This document shows, piece after piece, positions 40,373-49,363 of a stretch of DNA of 64,000 nt (within the stretch, counting starts at the first letter, position 1; each line of letters starts with the position of its first letter). The DNA is taken from assembly GCF_000373365.1 (NCBI RefSeq), contig NZ_KB891219.1, positions 104,123 through 168,122 of the forward strand. Direction: 5' to 3'. The translations under genes were made by a program, and so were the position numbers. Below the pieces are notes generated by a model. The model was not told the origin of the DNA. It ran no database searches and was given only the letters and a program-made list of their open reading frames with translations. The DNA comes from Parafrankia discariae (GTDB lineage: Bacteria > Actinomycetota > Actinomycetes > Frankiales > Frankiaceae).

Positions 40373-40652
40373 CGATCGACCCCCGCGGGCGCTTCCCTAC
40401 GCGTGGGTCGGCCGGAACTACATCCGGCTTCTTCGGAGCTTTTCATGATCCCTTCCGTCGGGTGGGGCGGCCGCCCGTCCTCGGTGGCCGCCCTGCGGAC
40501 CTGCCTACCCCCGTCGCGCTGGTTCAACGCGCGCCGGAAGCGGACCGTTTCACCATGGCCTGTGGGATGTACGTCGGTCCAGGGGGCTACGCCGTGGTAC
40601 GGCGCGCAGAGCGTGCGTGGGCGGGGCCGGCGGCGGTTGCCGCGGGCCGCGA

Positions 40653-40714
40653 CCGGTCGGACGTCCGGGGGCGCCGGTTGGACCTCCGGGGGTTTCCGGT
40701 CGGACGTCCGGGGG
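40653..40714. promoter_or_regulatory. Three iteron-like 19-bp repeats with a palindromic core
   Basis: Copies of CCGGTCGGACGTCCGGGGG start at 40653, 40674 (two changes) and 40696, period 21-22 bp. The core CGGACGTCCG is a perfect 10-bp palindrome in copies 1 and 3. Two-turn spacing on one helix face fits cooperative binding of a dimeric regulator between the divergent CNNM and DUF4232-like genes. Confidence 0.5.
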
Positions 40715-41005
40715 GCCGCGAAGCCCGGTCCGGACGGATCTGTCCTGGCGCGGCGTGGCCGGGATCGCCGCCGGACGGGTGTGGCGCGGCCCGGAACGGG
40801 GAAAGTGATCGGCACGCGCGGCATGCCGGTGCGGAGCCCACAGATCGGGGGATCCGGGAGGGCGTCATGCGTCTTTCTTCATCCACCCACGGCCGGTTGA
40901 CGATGTGTCGGCCGGGGATCTCCCTCCGGCGGTCCGGGGCGGTTCTCCCGGCCCGGACCAGCGAATTTCCCGTGGCAGCGCAATCCGTCGCCGCGACCGG
41001 CGGAT

Positions 41006-41045
41006 TCCCCGACGGGGTCGGATTCGAATCCGACCCCGTCGGGGA
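41006..41045. repeat. 40-bp perfect palindrome
   Basis: TCCCCGACGGGGTCGGATTC (41006-41025) followed at once by its exact reverse complement, ending 16 bp before ATG 41062. No loop bases. Could act as a terminator or attenuator hairpin, or as a protein-binding cruciform, in front of the DUF4232-like gene. Confidence 0.9.
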
Positions 41046-41061
41046 GACAGCCAGATTCGTC

Positions 41062-41739
41062 ATGGTGCCGGAATGCGGTCCGGAAAAGGAATGCTCCGCG
41101 TCGGACCGGGGCTTTCGTACCGCCAGGTCGTCCACCGTGGTCGGTGTGCTCGTCACCGGGCTCGCGGTCGGTCTCGCCAGCGGGCTCGGTGTTCCCGCCC
41201 GGGCCGTGGCCACCGCCCGCCCGTCCGACGCCGTGTCCGCCGACGCCGTGCCAGGCGCCGCCGGGCGGCTCGAGGCCTGCTCGTCGACGGATCTGTTCGC
41301 GGAGCTGACCGCCGCGCAGGGTGGCGCGGGCCAGCTGCACGGGGAACTCGTGCTGGTGAACCAGGGAGTCGGGGCGTGCGCGCTCGCCGGGTATCCGGCG
41401 GTCTTCCAGGTGGACGCGGCCGGCGCGGCGGTGGGGGAGCCGGCGGTGGCCGACGGTTCACGCGGTCGGTCAGTGACTCTCCGGCCTGGCGGTCGGGCCA
41501 CCGCGGGCCTCACCGGGACCAGCGCGGGTCTCGTGGCGGCCCGGTCGGCCGGGGCGGCAGCCGCCGGCCTGTCCGTCATCCCGCCTGACGGGGACGAGGC
41601 GCTCGAGGTCGCCGGGTTCACCGAGGCCGGCGGGTTCACCGTGGGGGAGTGGACCGCGTTGCGCGTCACGGCGTTTCACCCGGTCATCGACAGCCCGCTC
41701 GCCGTCGACCCGCTCGCCGGGATCGGCCCGTTCACCTGA
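41062..41739 (+). CDS. Secreted DUF4232-like protein
   Basis: A 225-residue exported protein. ATG 41062 gives a normal signal peptide: basic n-region, hydrophobic core STVVGVLVTGLAVGLASGLG and an ARAVA cleavage-like site. An alternative ATG at 40867 has GGGAGG but would put about 90 residues before the signal and span the 40-bp palindrome, so I reject it with moderate confidence. The mature part follows the DUF4232 pattern (CSSTDLFAEL, HGELVLVNQGVGACALAGYP, VTLRPGGRATAGLT, WTALRVTAFHPV). Function unknown; probably cell-surface. Confidence 0.75.
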   Translation: MVPECGPEKECSASDRGFRTARSSTVVGVLVTGLAVGLASGLGVPARAVATARPSDAVSADAVPGAAGRLEACSSTDLFAELTAAQGGAGQLHGELVLVNQGVGACALAGYPAVFQVDAAGAAVGEPAVADGSRGRSVTLRPGGRATAGLTGTSAGLVAARSAGAAAAGLSVIPPDGDEALEVAGFTEAGGFTVGEWTALRVTAFHPVIDSPLAVDPLAGIGPFT

Positions 41740-41935
41740 GGTTCTGTTCCACCTGAGGTCTCTCCCGGCCACCGGACCGGATTCCGGTCGGGTGGCCGCG
41801 GGAGCGGCGGTCGGGTGCGGCGGCGATGCCCGCGGGGTCACCACCCTGCTCGGCGTGACCCCGCGGACCTCCCACCGCCCTGGGCCGGACGTCGGCGGAG
41901 CCGCGGACGGGCGCGACCCGTCCGGACTCCCGCAA
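41740..41935. other. Spacer between convergent genes
   Basis: GC-rich spacer between the DUF4232-like gene and the convergent small membrane protein. I see no gene or clear terminator in it. Confidence 0.4.
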
Positions 41936-42148
41936 TCACCGCGGAGTAAGGCCGAAAGAGTAGAAGATGGACAGCGGCCAGGCGAGCGTCGCCACCGCCG
42001 CGGTGAAGAAATGACGCAGCGTCGCGCCGTCCCAGTCGGTCACATCCCAGTAGTCCTGGCTGATGGTGATGATGAGGCCGATGGCCAGGTAGACGAGAAA
42101 TCCGAGGCTCACGCTGCTGTAGGCACGGGTGCGGACCCGGGTTGCCAT
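41936..42148 (-). CDS. Small two-helix membrane protein, unknown
   Basis: A 70-residue protein starting at ATG 42148 with AGAAGGAG upstream on the minus strand, a strong ribosome-binding site. Two hydrophobic helices, SVSLGFLVYLAIGLIITI and FTAAVATLAWPLSIFYSF, flank a short acidic loop DYWDVTDWDGATLRH. The strong initiation site and clear topology support it as real. Function unknown. Confidence 0.7.
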   Translation of the reverse strand: MATRVRTRAYSSVSLGFLVYLAIGLIITISQDYWDVTDWDGATLRHFFTAAVATLAWPLSIFYSFGLTPR

Positions 42149-42318
42149 CGGGGGCTCCTTCTTCGGCGGGGCTGGTTGTCCGTTGCGCTGCCGAATACCC
42201 GGTCGCGTCCGCTCTAATCCTCATATCCTGGTTGACGTCACCCACGGCCGTTCCATCGTGCATTCATGTGACGGGCGGGTTCGAGGAGAGCCGGGGCGCG
42301 TGTCCGGTCTGTGCCCGT

Positions 42319-43131
42319 TCAGGTGTAGGCGTCGAGGGCCAGGGAGACGGCGAGTCCGGTCGCGGCCGCGGCGACGATCCAGCGCATCAGCGGCGCCGGC
42401 AGGAGCCGGACGATCCGGGGCCCGACCGCCCCACCGACCAGCAGCCCGGCGGCCAGTGGCACGGCCGCTCCCCACGCGATCGACCCGAGCGCGGCGAAGA
42501 TCACGGCGGCGACCACGTTCGAGAAGCCCGACGCGACGTTCTTCACAGCGTTCACCCGGGCGAGTGACTCCGGGATCGCGATCACCATGATCGCCAACAG
42601 TGCGACGCCCGCGCCCGCGCCGAAGTACCCGGTGTAGATCGCGACGCCGAACACGGCGAGCAGCATCGCCGGGCGCTCACCCCGGGCCGGTCCGCCGGCT
42701 TCGTCATCCCTGGCCGCGCGGGCTCCGCCGTCCCTGGCCGTGCCGGCACTGCCGCCGGCCGTGCTCATGATGCGCGGCGAGAGCAGGAGGAGTCCGGCCG
42801 CGCCGAGGATCAACCACGGGACGACGAGTTCGAAGGCCCGGGCGGGGGTGGTCAGCAGCAGGACCGCCCCGGTCGCCCCACCGGCCAGCGTCGCCGCGCC
42901 GTACCGGGCGATCCGCCGCGTCTGCCCGGCGAGCTCGGGACGGGAACCCGCGGCCGCGCCCAGCGCGACGCAGATGAGCGCGGCCGAGTTCGTCATGTTC
43001 GCGTCCTGCGGCTCCAGTCCCACCGCGAGCAGCGCCGGATAGGAGACGAGCGACGCCAGGCCCGCCACCGTGCTGGTGATCCCGGCGAGGACACCCGCCC
43101 CGAGCAGCAGCGCGACGTCGGCCCCGGTCAG
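42319..43131 (-). CDS. TauE/SafE-family permease (second copy)
   Basis: About 270 residues; eight hydrophobic helices in two similar halves (GADVALLLGAGVLAGITSTVAGLASLVSYPALL and GVAIYTGYFGAGAGVALLAIM, quoted in parts: GVLAGITSTVAGLASLVSYP, GYFGAGAGVALLAIM). The loop between the halves is Ala/Gly-rich. The start is uncertain: no ATG, GTG or TTG lies near the first helix, so CTG 43131, which overlaps the TetR stop as CTGA, is proposed; a GTG at 43239 deep inside the TetR gene is the alternative. Likely last gene of the thiolase/racemase operon; the cargo is unknown. Confidence 0.8.
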   Translation of the reverse strand: MTGADVALLLGAGVLAGITSTVAGLASLVSYPALLAVGLEPQDANMTNSAALICVALGAAAGSRPELAGQTRRIARYGAATLAGGATGAVLLLTTPARAFELVVPWLILGAAGLLLLSPRIMSTAGGSAGTARDGGARAARDDEAGGPARGERPAMLLAVFGVAIYTGYFGAGAGVALLAIMVIAIPESLARVNAVKNVASGFSNVVAAVIFAALGSIAWGAAVPLAAGLLVGGAVGPRIVRLLPAPLMRWIVAAAATGLAVSLALDAYT

Positions 43132-43766
43132 CGCGGTACCGCGCCCACGGTCCGCAGCGCGATGTCGACGTAGCGGGCGGCGATCTGCGCGGGGGACAGC
43201 TCGCCGGCCGGGTTGTACCAGCCGGCGATGGCCTGGCACATCCCCAGCAGCGCGCGGGCGGTGTCCCGGGGGCTGTCGACCGTCATCTGACCGGTCGTCT
43301 TCCCGTCCGCGAGGATCTCCAGGAGCAGGTTCTCGAGTTTCTTGCGCAGCGTCGCGTACCGGCGGCGGTTCACCGGCTCCAGATAGCGCAGCTCGGTGTC
43401 CAGATAGGCGAGGGCGAACCGGTTCGACATGAACAGGACGACCGCCTCGATGAGCCGGGCGAACCTGGGCACCGGCCCGTCGTCGGCCTCGGTGACGGCG
43501 GCGCCGGCCCGCTCGTTGACCTCGACGACGGTGATCTCGAGCAGCGCGACGAGGATGCCCTGCTTGTTCGCGTAGTGGTAGTACAGCGCGGGGACGGTCA
43601 CTCCGGCCCGGCGGGCGATGTCACGCACCGTCGTCCCGTGGTAGCCGTGCTCGTAGAAGGCGGCGAGCGCGCCGGCGAGGATGGGGTGCAGGTCCGGCGG
43701 GTCGTAACTGCGCCAGTCCACGGGCGCCCCGGCCCGGTTCAGACCGCTGACGGTGACTTCGCCCAT
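43128..43766 (-). CDS. TetR-family transcriptional regulator
   Basis: A 212-residue regulator. ATG 43766 gives MGEVTVSG; the frame further upstream is a shadow of the racemase gene, with which it overlaps by 28 bp. The N-terminal HTH reads [37 protein letters not shown]. The C-terminal half resembles the KstR2/FadR-like TetR_C group ([33 protein letters not shown]). Its place inside an operon with an acyl-CoA racemase and a thiolase suggests it senses an acyl-CoA and controls this operon; that is inference. Confidence 0.88.
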   Translation of the reverse strand: MGEVTVSGLNRAGAPVDWRSYDPPDLHPILAGALAAFYEHGYHGTTVRDIARRAGVTVPALYYHYANKQGILVALLEITVVEVNERAGAAVTEADDGPVPRFARLIEAVVLFMSNRFALAYLDTELRYLEPVNRRRYATLRKKLENLLLEILADGKTTGQMTVDSPRDTARALLGMCQAIAGWYNPAGELSPAQIAARYVDIALRTVGAVPR

Positions 43767-44848
43767 TCGTCCAGGATGGCAGCCGGATCGCCGACCACCG
43801 CGCGGCCCGGCAACGAGGTGGTGCTGCGGGAGAAGCGGGGCGCGGGTGCGGCCTGGGCCGTCCCGTCGGTGTGCACGACGGCGCCGCGGGCGGCCATGTG
43901 CGGGTGGTCCGCCACCTCGGCGAAGCTCAGCACCGGCGTGACGCAGGCGTCGGTGTCCGCGAAGATCTCCGCCCACTCGTCGCGGGTGCGGGCGGCGAAG
44001 GCCGTGGTGAAGGCCTCCCGCAGCACCGGCCACCCGGTCGGGTCGAACTGGCCGGGCAGGTCCGCGTCGGCGAGACCGAGCACCTCCAGCAGTCGGGCGT
44101 AGAACTGCGGCTCCAGCGGCCCGACGGCCACGAAGCGGCCGTCGGCGCAGATGTAGGTGTCGTAGAACGGCCGGCTGCCGTCGAGCAGGTTCACCCCGCG
44201 CTCGTCGGACCAGTCCCCGAACCCGTGCCAGTCGCCCATGCCACGCCAGGCCCACATCATCTGCACCAGGACGTTGGTGCCGTCCACGATCGCGGCGTCG
44301 ATCACCTGACCGGCACCGGACCGCTCCCGTTCCAGCAGCGCCGAGAGGATTCCCACCAGCAGGAACATCGAACCGCCGCCGTAGTCGCCGACGAGGTTCA
44401 ACGGCAGCGGCGGGCGCTGCCCGGCCTCGCCCATGGCGTGCAGCGCGCCGGTCAGCGAGATGTAGTTGATGTCGTGACCGGCGCGCTCGGCCAGCGGGCC
44501 GGTCTGCCCCCACCCGGTCATCCGCGCGTAGACCAGGCGGGGGTTACGGGCCTGGCAGTCCGCCGGGCCGAGGCCGAGCCGCTCGGCCACGCCCGGCCGG
44601 TAGCCCTCGATGAGCACGTCGGCCCGTTCGACCAGACCCAGCACCTGCTCGCGTCCCTCGGCGGAGCGAAGATCCACCTGCACGATGCGCCGGCCGCGCA
44701 ACTGCAGATCCGCGGGTCCGTCACCCAGCTCCGGCCGTTGGATCCGTACGACGTCCGCGCCGAGGTCGGCGAGGATCATCGCGCCGTGCGGGCCGGGGCC
44801 GATGCCGGCGAGCTCGACGACCCGCAATCCGCTCAGCGGACCGGTCAC
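43739..44848 (-). CDS. mcr: Alpha-methylacyl-CoA racemase (CaiB/BaiF family)
   Basis: A 369-residue class III CoA-transferase-fold enzyme that epimerises the alpha-methyl carbon of branched acyl-CoAs so they can enter beta-oxidation. GTG 44848 has GGAGG upstream; the longer frame is rejected. Landmark blocks match the Mycobacterium tuberculosis enzyme: [37 protein letters not shown] with H125 and [13 protein letters not shown] with D155, the 1,1-proton-transfer pair, and an acidic residue in [11 protein letters not shown]. The conserved pair rules out a simple CoA-transferase. Overlaps the TetR gene. Confidence 0.92.
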   Translation of the reverse strand: MTGPLSGLRVVELAGIGPGPHGAMILADLGADVVRIQRPELGDGPADLQLRGRRIVQVDLRSAEGREQVLGLVERADVLIEGYRPGVAERLGLGPADCQARNPRLVYARMTGWGQTGPLAERAGHDINYISLTGALHAMGEAGQRPPLPLNLVGDYGGGSMFLLVGILSALLERERSGAGQVIDAAIVDGTNVLVQMMWAWRGMGDWHGFGDWSDERGVNLLDGSRPFYDTYICADGRFVAVGPLEPQFYARLLEVLGLADADLPGQFDPTGWPVLREAFTTAFAARTRDEWAEIFADTDACVTPVLSFAEVADHPHMAARGAVVHTDGTAQAAPAPRFSRSTTSLPGRAVVGDPAAILDEWAKSPSAV

Positions 44849-44945
44849 GCTTCCTCCAGGGATGACTGAGAACAGAGACGCCTGCGAACATGCGGATTCG
44901 CCGGCGGGAACGCCTGCCGAGGGACGGCGCCGCGGAACGGCGCCG

Positions 44946-46139
44946 TCAGAGGCGTTCGATGATGGTGGCGTTGGCCATGCCGCCACCCTCACACATGGTC
45001 TGCAGGCCGTAGCGCCCGCCGGTGGCCTCCAGGTAGTTGACCATCGTCGCCATCAGGCGCACGCCGGAGCCGCCCAGTGGGTGGCCCAGCGAGATCGCGC
45101 CGCCACGCGGGTTCAGCCTGGCCGGGTCGGCGTCGAACTCCTTCGCCCAGAACAGCGGAACGGACGCGAACGCCTCGTTGACCTCGTAGGCGTCGATGTC
45201 GTCGATCCGCAGGCCGGACCGGGCGAGGATCTTGCGGGTGGCCGGGGCCGGGCCGGTCAACATGATCAGCGGCTCGCTGCCGGCGAGGGCGAAGGCGTGG
45301 AAACGGGCCCGCGGGCGCAGCCCGAGCTCGACGGCCTTCGACTCGCTCATGATCAGAGCGGCGGACGCGCCGTCGGTCAGCGGGGAGGAGTTGCCCGGGG
45401 TGATGTGCCAGCCGATCTCCGGGAACCGCTGCGCGAACTGCTCGGTGTAGAAGGACGGCTTGAGGCCCGCGAGGCCCTCGGCCGTGGTGCCCGGCCGGAC
45501 GGTCTGGTCCACGGTGTGCGTGAACGTGCTGCCGTCCGGCGCGAGCGCCTCGACGGGGACGATCTCGTTGTCGAAGCCGCCGGCCTCGGCTGTCGCCGCG
45601 GCCCGCTGGTGCGACAGCGCGGAGAACTCGTCGAGCTCCTCGCGGGTCAGCTTCCAGCGGGCGGCGATCAGCTCGGCGCCGATGCCCTGGTTGGCCAGGC
45701 CCTCGGGGTAACGGGCGACCATGCCCGGCCCACGCGGGTCCTTCCCCACCGCGGCGAAGCGCATCGGGACCCGGCTCATCGACTCGACGCCGCAGGCCAC
45801 CACGACGTCGTAGGCGCCGGCCATCACACCCTGCGCGGCGAAGTGCAGGGCCTGCTGGCTGGAGCCGCACTGCCGGTCGACCGTGGTCGCCGGCACCGAC
45901 TCGGGGTAGCCGGCGGAGAGCACCGCGCTGCGGCCGATGTTCGCGGACTGCTCGCCGGCCTGGCCGACGCACCCGGCGATGACGTCGTCGATGAGCGCCG
46001 GGTCGAAGTCGTTCCGACTGGTCAGCGCCTTCAGCGTCGTGGCGAGGAGCTCCACGGGGTGGGTCTCGGACAGCGCGCCGCCCGGCTTGCCTCGCCCTGA
46101 GGCGGTGCGCACGACGTCGACGATGACTGCGTTCTCCAT
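44946..46139 (-). CDS. Acetyl-CoA acetyltransferase / thiolase
   Basis: A 397-residue thiolase of the FadA/steroid-degradation type, cleaving 3-ketoacyl-CoA to acetyl- or propionyl-CoA. Nucleophile C91 is in [36 protein letters not shown] (catalytic His) and [12 protein letters not shown] (second Cys) complete the site. Start ATG 46139 is preceded by a purine-rich GAGGGAG. It heads a minus-strand operon with the racemase, TetR and TauE/SafE genes, pointing to degradation of methyl-branched acyl chains. Confidence 0.95.
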   Translation of the reverse strand: MENAVIVDVVRTASGRGKPGGALSETHPVELLATTLKALTSRNDFDPALIDDVIAGCVGQAGEQSANIGRSAVLSAGYPESVPATTVDRQCGSSQQALHFAAQGVMAGAYDVVVACGVESMSRVPMRFAAVGKDPRGPGMVARYPEGLANQGIGAELIAARWKLTREELDEFSALSHQRAAATAEAGGFDNEIVPVEALAPDGSTFTHTVDQTVRPGTTAEGLAGLKPSFYTEQFAQRFPEIGWHITPGNSSPLTDGASAALIMSESKAVELGLRPRARFHAFALAGSEPLIMLTGPAPATRKILARSGLRIDDIDAYEVNEAFASVPLFWAKEFDADPARLNPRGGAISLGHPLGGSGVRLMATMVNYLEATGGRYGLQTMCEGGGMANATIIERL

Positions 46140-46287
46140 GGGACTCCCTCACCGGCCGCCGGCACGATGCTTTTCTAGCGCTCGCTCAGTGGGACTTCTC
46201 GGACGTTACGAGCGCCCCGTCTCCAGGGTCAAGGAGTACGCCGCCGGGCTGCCGGCCACCCGTGGTGCGCCGCGGCGCCGCCCCTGC

Positions 46288-46884
46288 TCACGGGCCGGAC
46301 TGCTCGCGGACCGGGGTGTCGTTGCCCCGGCGTAGCACCCGCAGGCCGCGGCCGTCGGGCCGCCAGGTCTCGACGACCATCTCCTCGTCATCCATCCAGA
46401 CGCGGACGACCTCGGTGATCCGGACGCGGAACAGGTCGAACGGGGTCGGCGGGTGGACCTCCTCGACGAAGCGCCGGCGGGTGTCCGGGTCGTCCACCCA
46501 TCCGGCCTGGCCGGCGATCCGGGCGTCCCCGCCGTGCATGTCCGTTCCGGGGCCCGGGTTCGCGTGCAACGCGAAGCGCTGGTCACGGAGCAGGTCGTCG
46601 GACTTGCGCGCGCCCGGCATCCCGCCCAGCCACAGCTCACCCAGCCGGAACTCGGCCTCGAGCCCGCTCACCCGGGGTGAGCCGTCGGCCCGCAGCGTCG
46701 CCAGCACGTGATGGCGGAAGGCCGCGAACCGCGCCCGCACCGCCCGCGCGAACTCGGGCTCGGCGGCCTCGACCTCGCCCCAGCTCACCCCCGCCGGGGC
46801 CGCCGGGTGCGCCGGCCGTTCCTTCGCCGTGTCCGTGTCCGTGTCCCTGCTCGTGCCTGGTGTCGTGTTCGTGTTCGTCGTCAT
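46288..46884 (-). CDS. PNPOx-like flavin/F420-type split-barrel protein
   Basis: A 198-residue pyridoxamine-phosphate-oxidase-like protein. The first 33 residues are a Thr/Asp/Pro-rich leader (TNTNTTPG, DTDTDT) written by hexanucleotide repeats. The split barrel follows: RFAAFRHHVLATLRADGSPR, VSGLEAEFRLGELWLGGMP, DLLRDQRFALHANPG and FRVRITEVVRVW. Members bind FMN or F420; the substrate is unknown. Divergent from the WYL regulator, 61 bp apart, which may control it. Confidence 0.82.
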   Translation of the reverse strand: MTTNTNTTPGTSRDTDTDTAKERPAHPAAPAGVSWGEVEAAEPEFARAVRARFAAFRHHVLATLRADGSPRVSGLEAEFRLGELWLGGMPGARKSDDLLRDQRFALHANPGPGTDMHGGDARIAGQAGWVDDPDTRRRFVEEVHPPTPFDLFRVRITEVVRVWMDDEEMVVETWRPDGRGLRVLRRGNDTPVREQSGP

Positions 46885-46933
46885 GGGCCCATCGTCACCG
46901 CGGACCCTGACATCTTCTGTCCGGGTCCGCGGT

Positions 46934-46948
46934 TACCTTCGGTTGATG
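46934..46948 (+). promoter_or_regulatory. Leaderless-type -10 element of the WYL regulator gene
   Basis: TACCTT (46934-46939) ends 6 nt before ATG 46946 and supports that start over upstream in-frame codons, which would overlap the divergent gene. Confidence 0.4.
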
Positions 46949-47938
46949 CGTTCCAGCCGGCTGATGGCTCTGCTGCTCCATCTGCAGGCGCATGGCCGGG
47001 CCACGGCGGGGGAGCTCGCCGCCCGGTTCGAGGTGTCCGTCCGTACGGTGCGCCGGGACGTGGCCGCGCTCGCCGAGGCGGGTGTTCCACTGTGGTCCGA
47101 GCCTGGTCCGCGTGGCGGGATCCGCCTCGTCGAGGGCTGGCGGACGAACCTGGACGGGCTGACCGGCGACGAGGCCTCCGCGCTGCTGCTCGCCGGGGCC
47201 GGCGGGGACGTGCTCGGCGGTCTCGGCCTCGAGGCGGTCGCCGCGGCCGCCCAGACCAAGATCCTCGCGACGCTGCCCCCGGAGCTCCGGGCGCGGGCGG
47301 GCCGGGTCCGGGAACGCTTCCACCTCGACGCGCCCGGCTGGTTCGGTTCCGCGGAACCCGTGCCGCACCTGGCGGTCGTCGCGGGAGCGGTCTGGTCCGG
47401 GCAGCGGGTCACCGTCCGCTATGGGCGGCCCGACCGGACGGTGGAGCGTTGTCTGGAGCCGCTGGGCCTGGTCCTCAAAGCCGGTGTCTGGTATCTCGTG
47501 GCCCGTTGCGGGTCCGCCGTGCGCAGCTACCGGATCGGCCGGATCGTCGAGGCCGTGGTCCTGGCCGGGCCGGCGGGCCGCTTCGTCCGGCCGGCAGACT
47601 TCCACCTGGCGCGGTGGTGGGCGTCGTCGAACGAGGACTTCGCGCGTTCGTTGCTGCGCTGGCCGGCGCGGCTGTCGCTGTCCCCGCGGGGCCTGCGGAG
47701 CCTGCCCGCGGTGCTCGGGCCGCCGGCCGGCCAGCGGGCACTGACCACGGCCGGCGAGCCCGACGCCGACGGCTGGCGGGAGCTGGAGGTCTGGTTCGAG
47801 GGCCCCGAGGTCGCCGAGAGCCAGCTCTGGGCGCTCGGCCCGCATGTCCGGGTGCTGGCCCCCGACTCCCTGCGCGCGGCCCTGGTGCGGGCGGCCCGGC
47901 GGACGGCGGAGAACAACGTCGCCCCGGCGCCCGGCTGA
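46946..47938 (+). CDS. WYL-domain transcriptional regulator
   Basis: A 330-residue regulator. The N-terminal DeoR-like HTH (SRLMALLLHLQAHGRATAGE, LAARFEVSVRTVRRDVAALA) is followed by a WYL ligand-binding domain (about 140-215, RCLEPLGLVLKAGVWYLVAR, SYRIGRIVEA) and a WCX C-terminal extension. WYL proteins bind nucleic acid or nucleotide ligands and often respond to stress. Divergent arrangement with the PNPOx gene suggests local control of that gene. Confidence 0.9.
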   Translation: MRSSRLMALLLHLQAHGRATAGELAARFEVSVRTVRRDVAALAEAGVPLWSEPGPRGGIRLVEGWRTNLDGLTGDEASALLLAGAGGDVLGGLGLEAVAAAAQTKILATLPPELRARAGRVRERFHLDAPGWFGSAEPVPHLAVVAGAVWSGQRVTVRYGRPDRTVERCLEPLGLVLKAGVWYLVARCGSAVRSYRIGRIVEAVVLAGPAGRFVRPADFHLARWWASSNEDFARSLLRWPARLSLSPRGLRSLPAVLGPPAGQRALTTAGEPDADGWRELEVWFEGPEVAESQLWALGPHVRVLAPDSLRAALVRAARRTAENNVAPAPG

Positions 47939-47983
47939 GCCGCCCGCGCGGCCCGGTCCCGCCCACCGCCGGCCCCACGAATG

Positions 47984-47999
47984 TCGAACGTGTGTTCTA
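47984..47999. promoter_or_regulatory. LexA (SOS) box before the Rv2578c-like gene
   Basis: TCGAACGTGTGTTCTA fits GAAC-N4-GTTC and shares its 12-bp core with the box at 3057-3072. It overlaps the predicted -10 (TCTAAT, 47996-48001), which ends 6 nt before GTG 48008, an ideal place for repression by LexA. Confidence 0.8.
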
Positions 48000-48007
48000 A
48001 TGGTGGG

Positions 48008-49072
48008 GTGCGGTGGGAGAATCTGAGCCTCGTCGAGCCGGCGGACGCCCCGAGGCGCGGGCTGCTCGACCGCGCCTCGGTGACCCGGACGTTCGACACC
48101 CCGGGCTTCGCCGGAATGACCTTCTACGAGATCCACGCGCGGTCCGCGCTCAACCGGGTCCCGGCGGCGTCGCGCGTCCCGTTCCGATGGACGGTCAATC
48201 CCTACCGGGGCTGCTCACACGCCTGCCGGTACTGCTTCGCCCGCAACAGCCACTCCTACCTCGACCTCGACACCGGCCTCGACTTCGATTCCAGGATCGT
48301 CGTCAAGGTCAACGTGGCCGAGCGGCTGCGGGCCGAGCTGGCCGCGCCCGGGTGGCGCGGCGAGTCCGTGGCGCTGGGCACGAACGTCGACCCCTATCAG
48401 CGGGTGGAGGGGCGCTACCAGCTCATGCGGGGGGTGCTCGACGCTCTGCGTGACGCGGCGAACCCGTTCTCGATCCTCACCAAGGGCACGCTCATCCTGC
48501 GGGACCTCGACCTGCTGGCCGAGGCGGCCGCCGTCACCGAGGTCCGCACCGCGGTCTCGGTCGGTTTCGTCGACGACGACCTGTGGCGCGCGGTCGAGCC
48601 GGGTGCGCCCCGCCCGCGACGCCGGCTGGAGGTCTGCGCGGCGCTCGGCGCCGCCGGCATCGAGTGCGGGGTGCTGATGGCGCCCGTGCTTCCCGGCCTG
48701 AGTGACTCGCCGGCGGCGCTGGAGCGCGCCGTGCGCGGCATCGCCGCGGCGGGCGCGGCCAGCGTGACGCCGATCGTGCTGCATCTGCGGCCCGGGGCGC
48801 GGGAGTGGTACCTCGGCTGGCTCGGGGAGCACCATCCCGAACTCCTTCCGCTGTACCGATCCCTCTACGGCGGGGGCTCCTACGCGCGGCGCGCCTACAC
48901 CGAGCGGATCTCCGCTCAGGTTCGGGACCTGGCCGGTCGCCACGGTCTCGCCGGTGCGGCCGCGCCGGCCGTCCGCCGTACTCCGACACGTGCCGTTACA
49001 GCCGTGTCCACAGCGGCGGCCGGCCGGGCCCCGGTGGAGGATCAGCTTCTCCTGCCAGGCTTCGGGTCCTGA
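48008..49072 (+). CDS. Rv2578c-family radical SAM protein
   Basis: A 354-residue radical SAM enzyme related to the SplB-like group. GTG 48008 gives MRWENLSL, the family N-terminus, and agrees with the -10/LexA layout. The 4Fe-4S motif is CSHACRYC with C69, C73 and C76; FRWTVNPYRGCSH, SVALGTNVDPYQRVE and ILTKGTLILRDLDLL are typical. Biochemical role is not established; the SOS box points to DNA repair or damage response. I recall the M. tuberculosis homologue among LexA-regulated genes but cannot check that here. Confidence 0.92.
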   Translation: MRWENLSLVEPADAPRRGLLDRASVTRTFDTPGFAGMTFYEIHARSALNRVPAASRVPFRWTVNPYRGCSHACRYCFARNSHSYLDLDTGLDFDSRIVVKVNVAERLRAELAAPGWRGESVALGTNVDPYQRVEGRYQLMRGVLDALRDAANPFSILTKGTLILRDLDLLAEAAAVTEVRTAVSVGFVDDDLWRAVEPGAPRPRRRLEVCAALGAAGIECGVLMAPVLPGLSDSPAALERAVRGIAAAGAASVTPIVLHLRPGAREWYLGWLGEHHPELLPLYRSLYGGGSYARRAYTERISAQVRDLAGRHGLAGAAAPAVRRTPTRAVTAVSTAAAGRAPVEDQLLLPGFGS

Positions 49073-49266
49073 CCGGCCCACCCGTTCCCGACGCGCGGGC
49101 TCGGGCCACCCCGGTTCCACGCTGCGTGATTCTTCTGTCGAACCGCGGGCGGCACGTAATGCGGTGCCGAGCCTAACCTGCGCCGAATCCACGGCCTATG
49201 ACTGATCGTCCTGCGCAACCGGTGGGGAATCACCTCTTGTGGGCAGGGATCGGCAGGAAACCCGGC

Positions 49267-49317
49267 CGGCGTTCGGCGTTCGACGCCCGAAGGCCCGGCG
49301 TCGAACGCCGAACGCCG
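49267..49317. terminator. Bidirectional terminator, 21-bp perfect stem
   Basis: CGGCGTTCGGCGTTCGACGC plus one further base (49267-49287) pairs perfectly with 49297-49317 around a 9-nt loop. It lies between the convergent radical SAM and FDXHR genes. Confidence 0.8.
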
Positions 49318-49363
49318 CCCCGGTGGCGGCCGCCACCGGTGTCGCCGGTACCTGCCTGAGGGA

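Larger units (their letters stand above)
40373..41061. other. Long divergent intergenic region
   Basis: Between the CNNM pair and the DUF4232-like gene. Contains three iteron-like repeats (40653-40714) and a 40-bp perfect palindrome (41006-41045). A plus-strand frame is open throughout, but its translation resembles no protein and the downstream signal peptide argues that coding begins at 41062. Confidence 0.55.

Noticed and set aside
40462-41061. Extension of the DUF4232-like frame, including ATG 40867 with GGGAGG
   Set aside because: It would place about 90 residues before a normal signal peptide and translate through a 40-bp perfect palindrome; not fully excluded.
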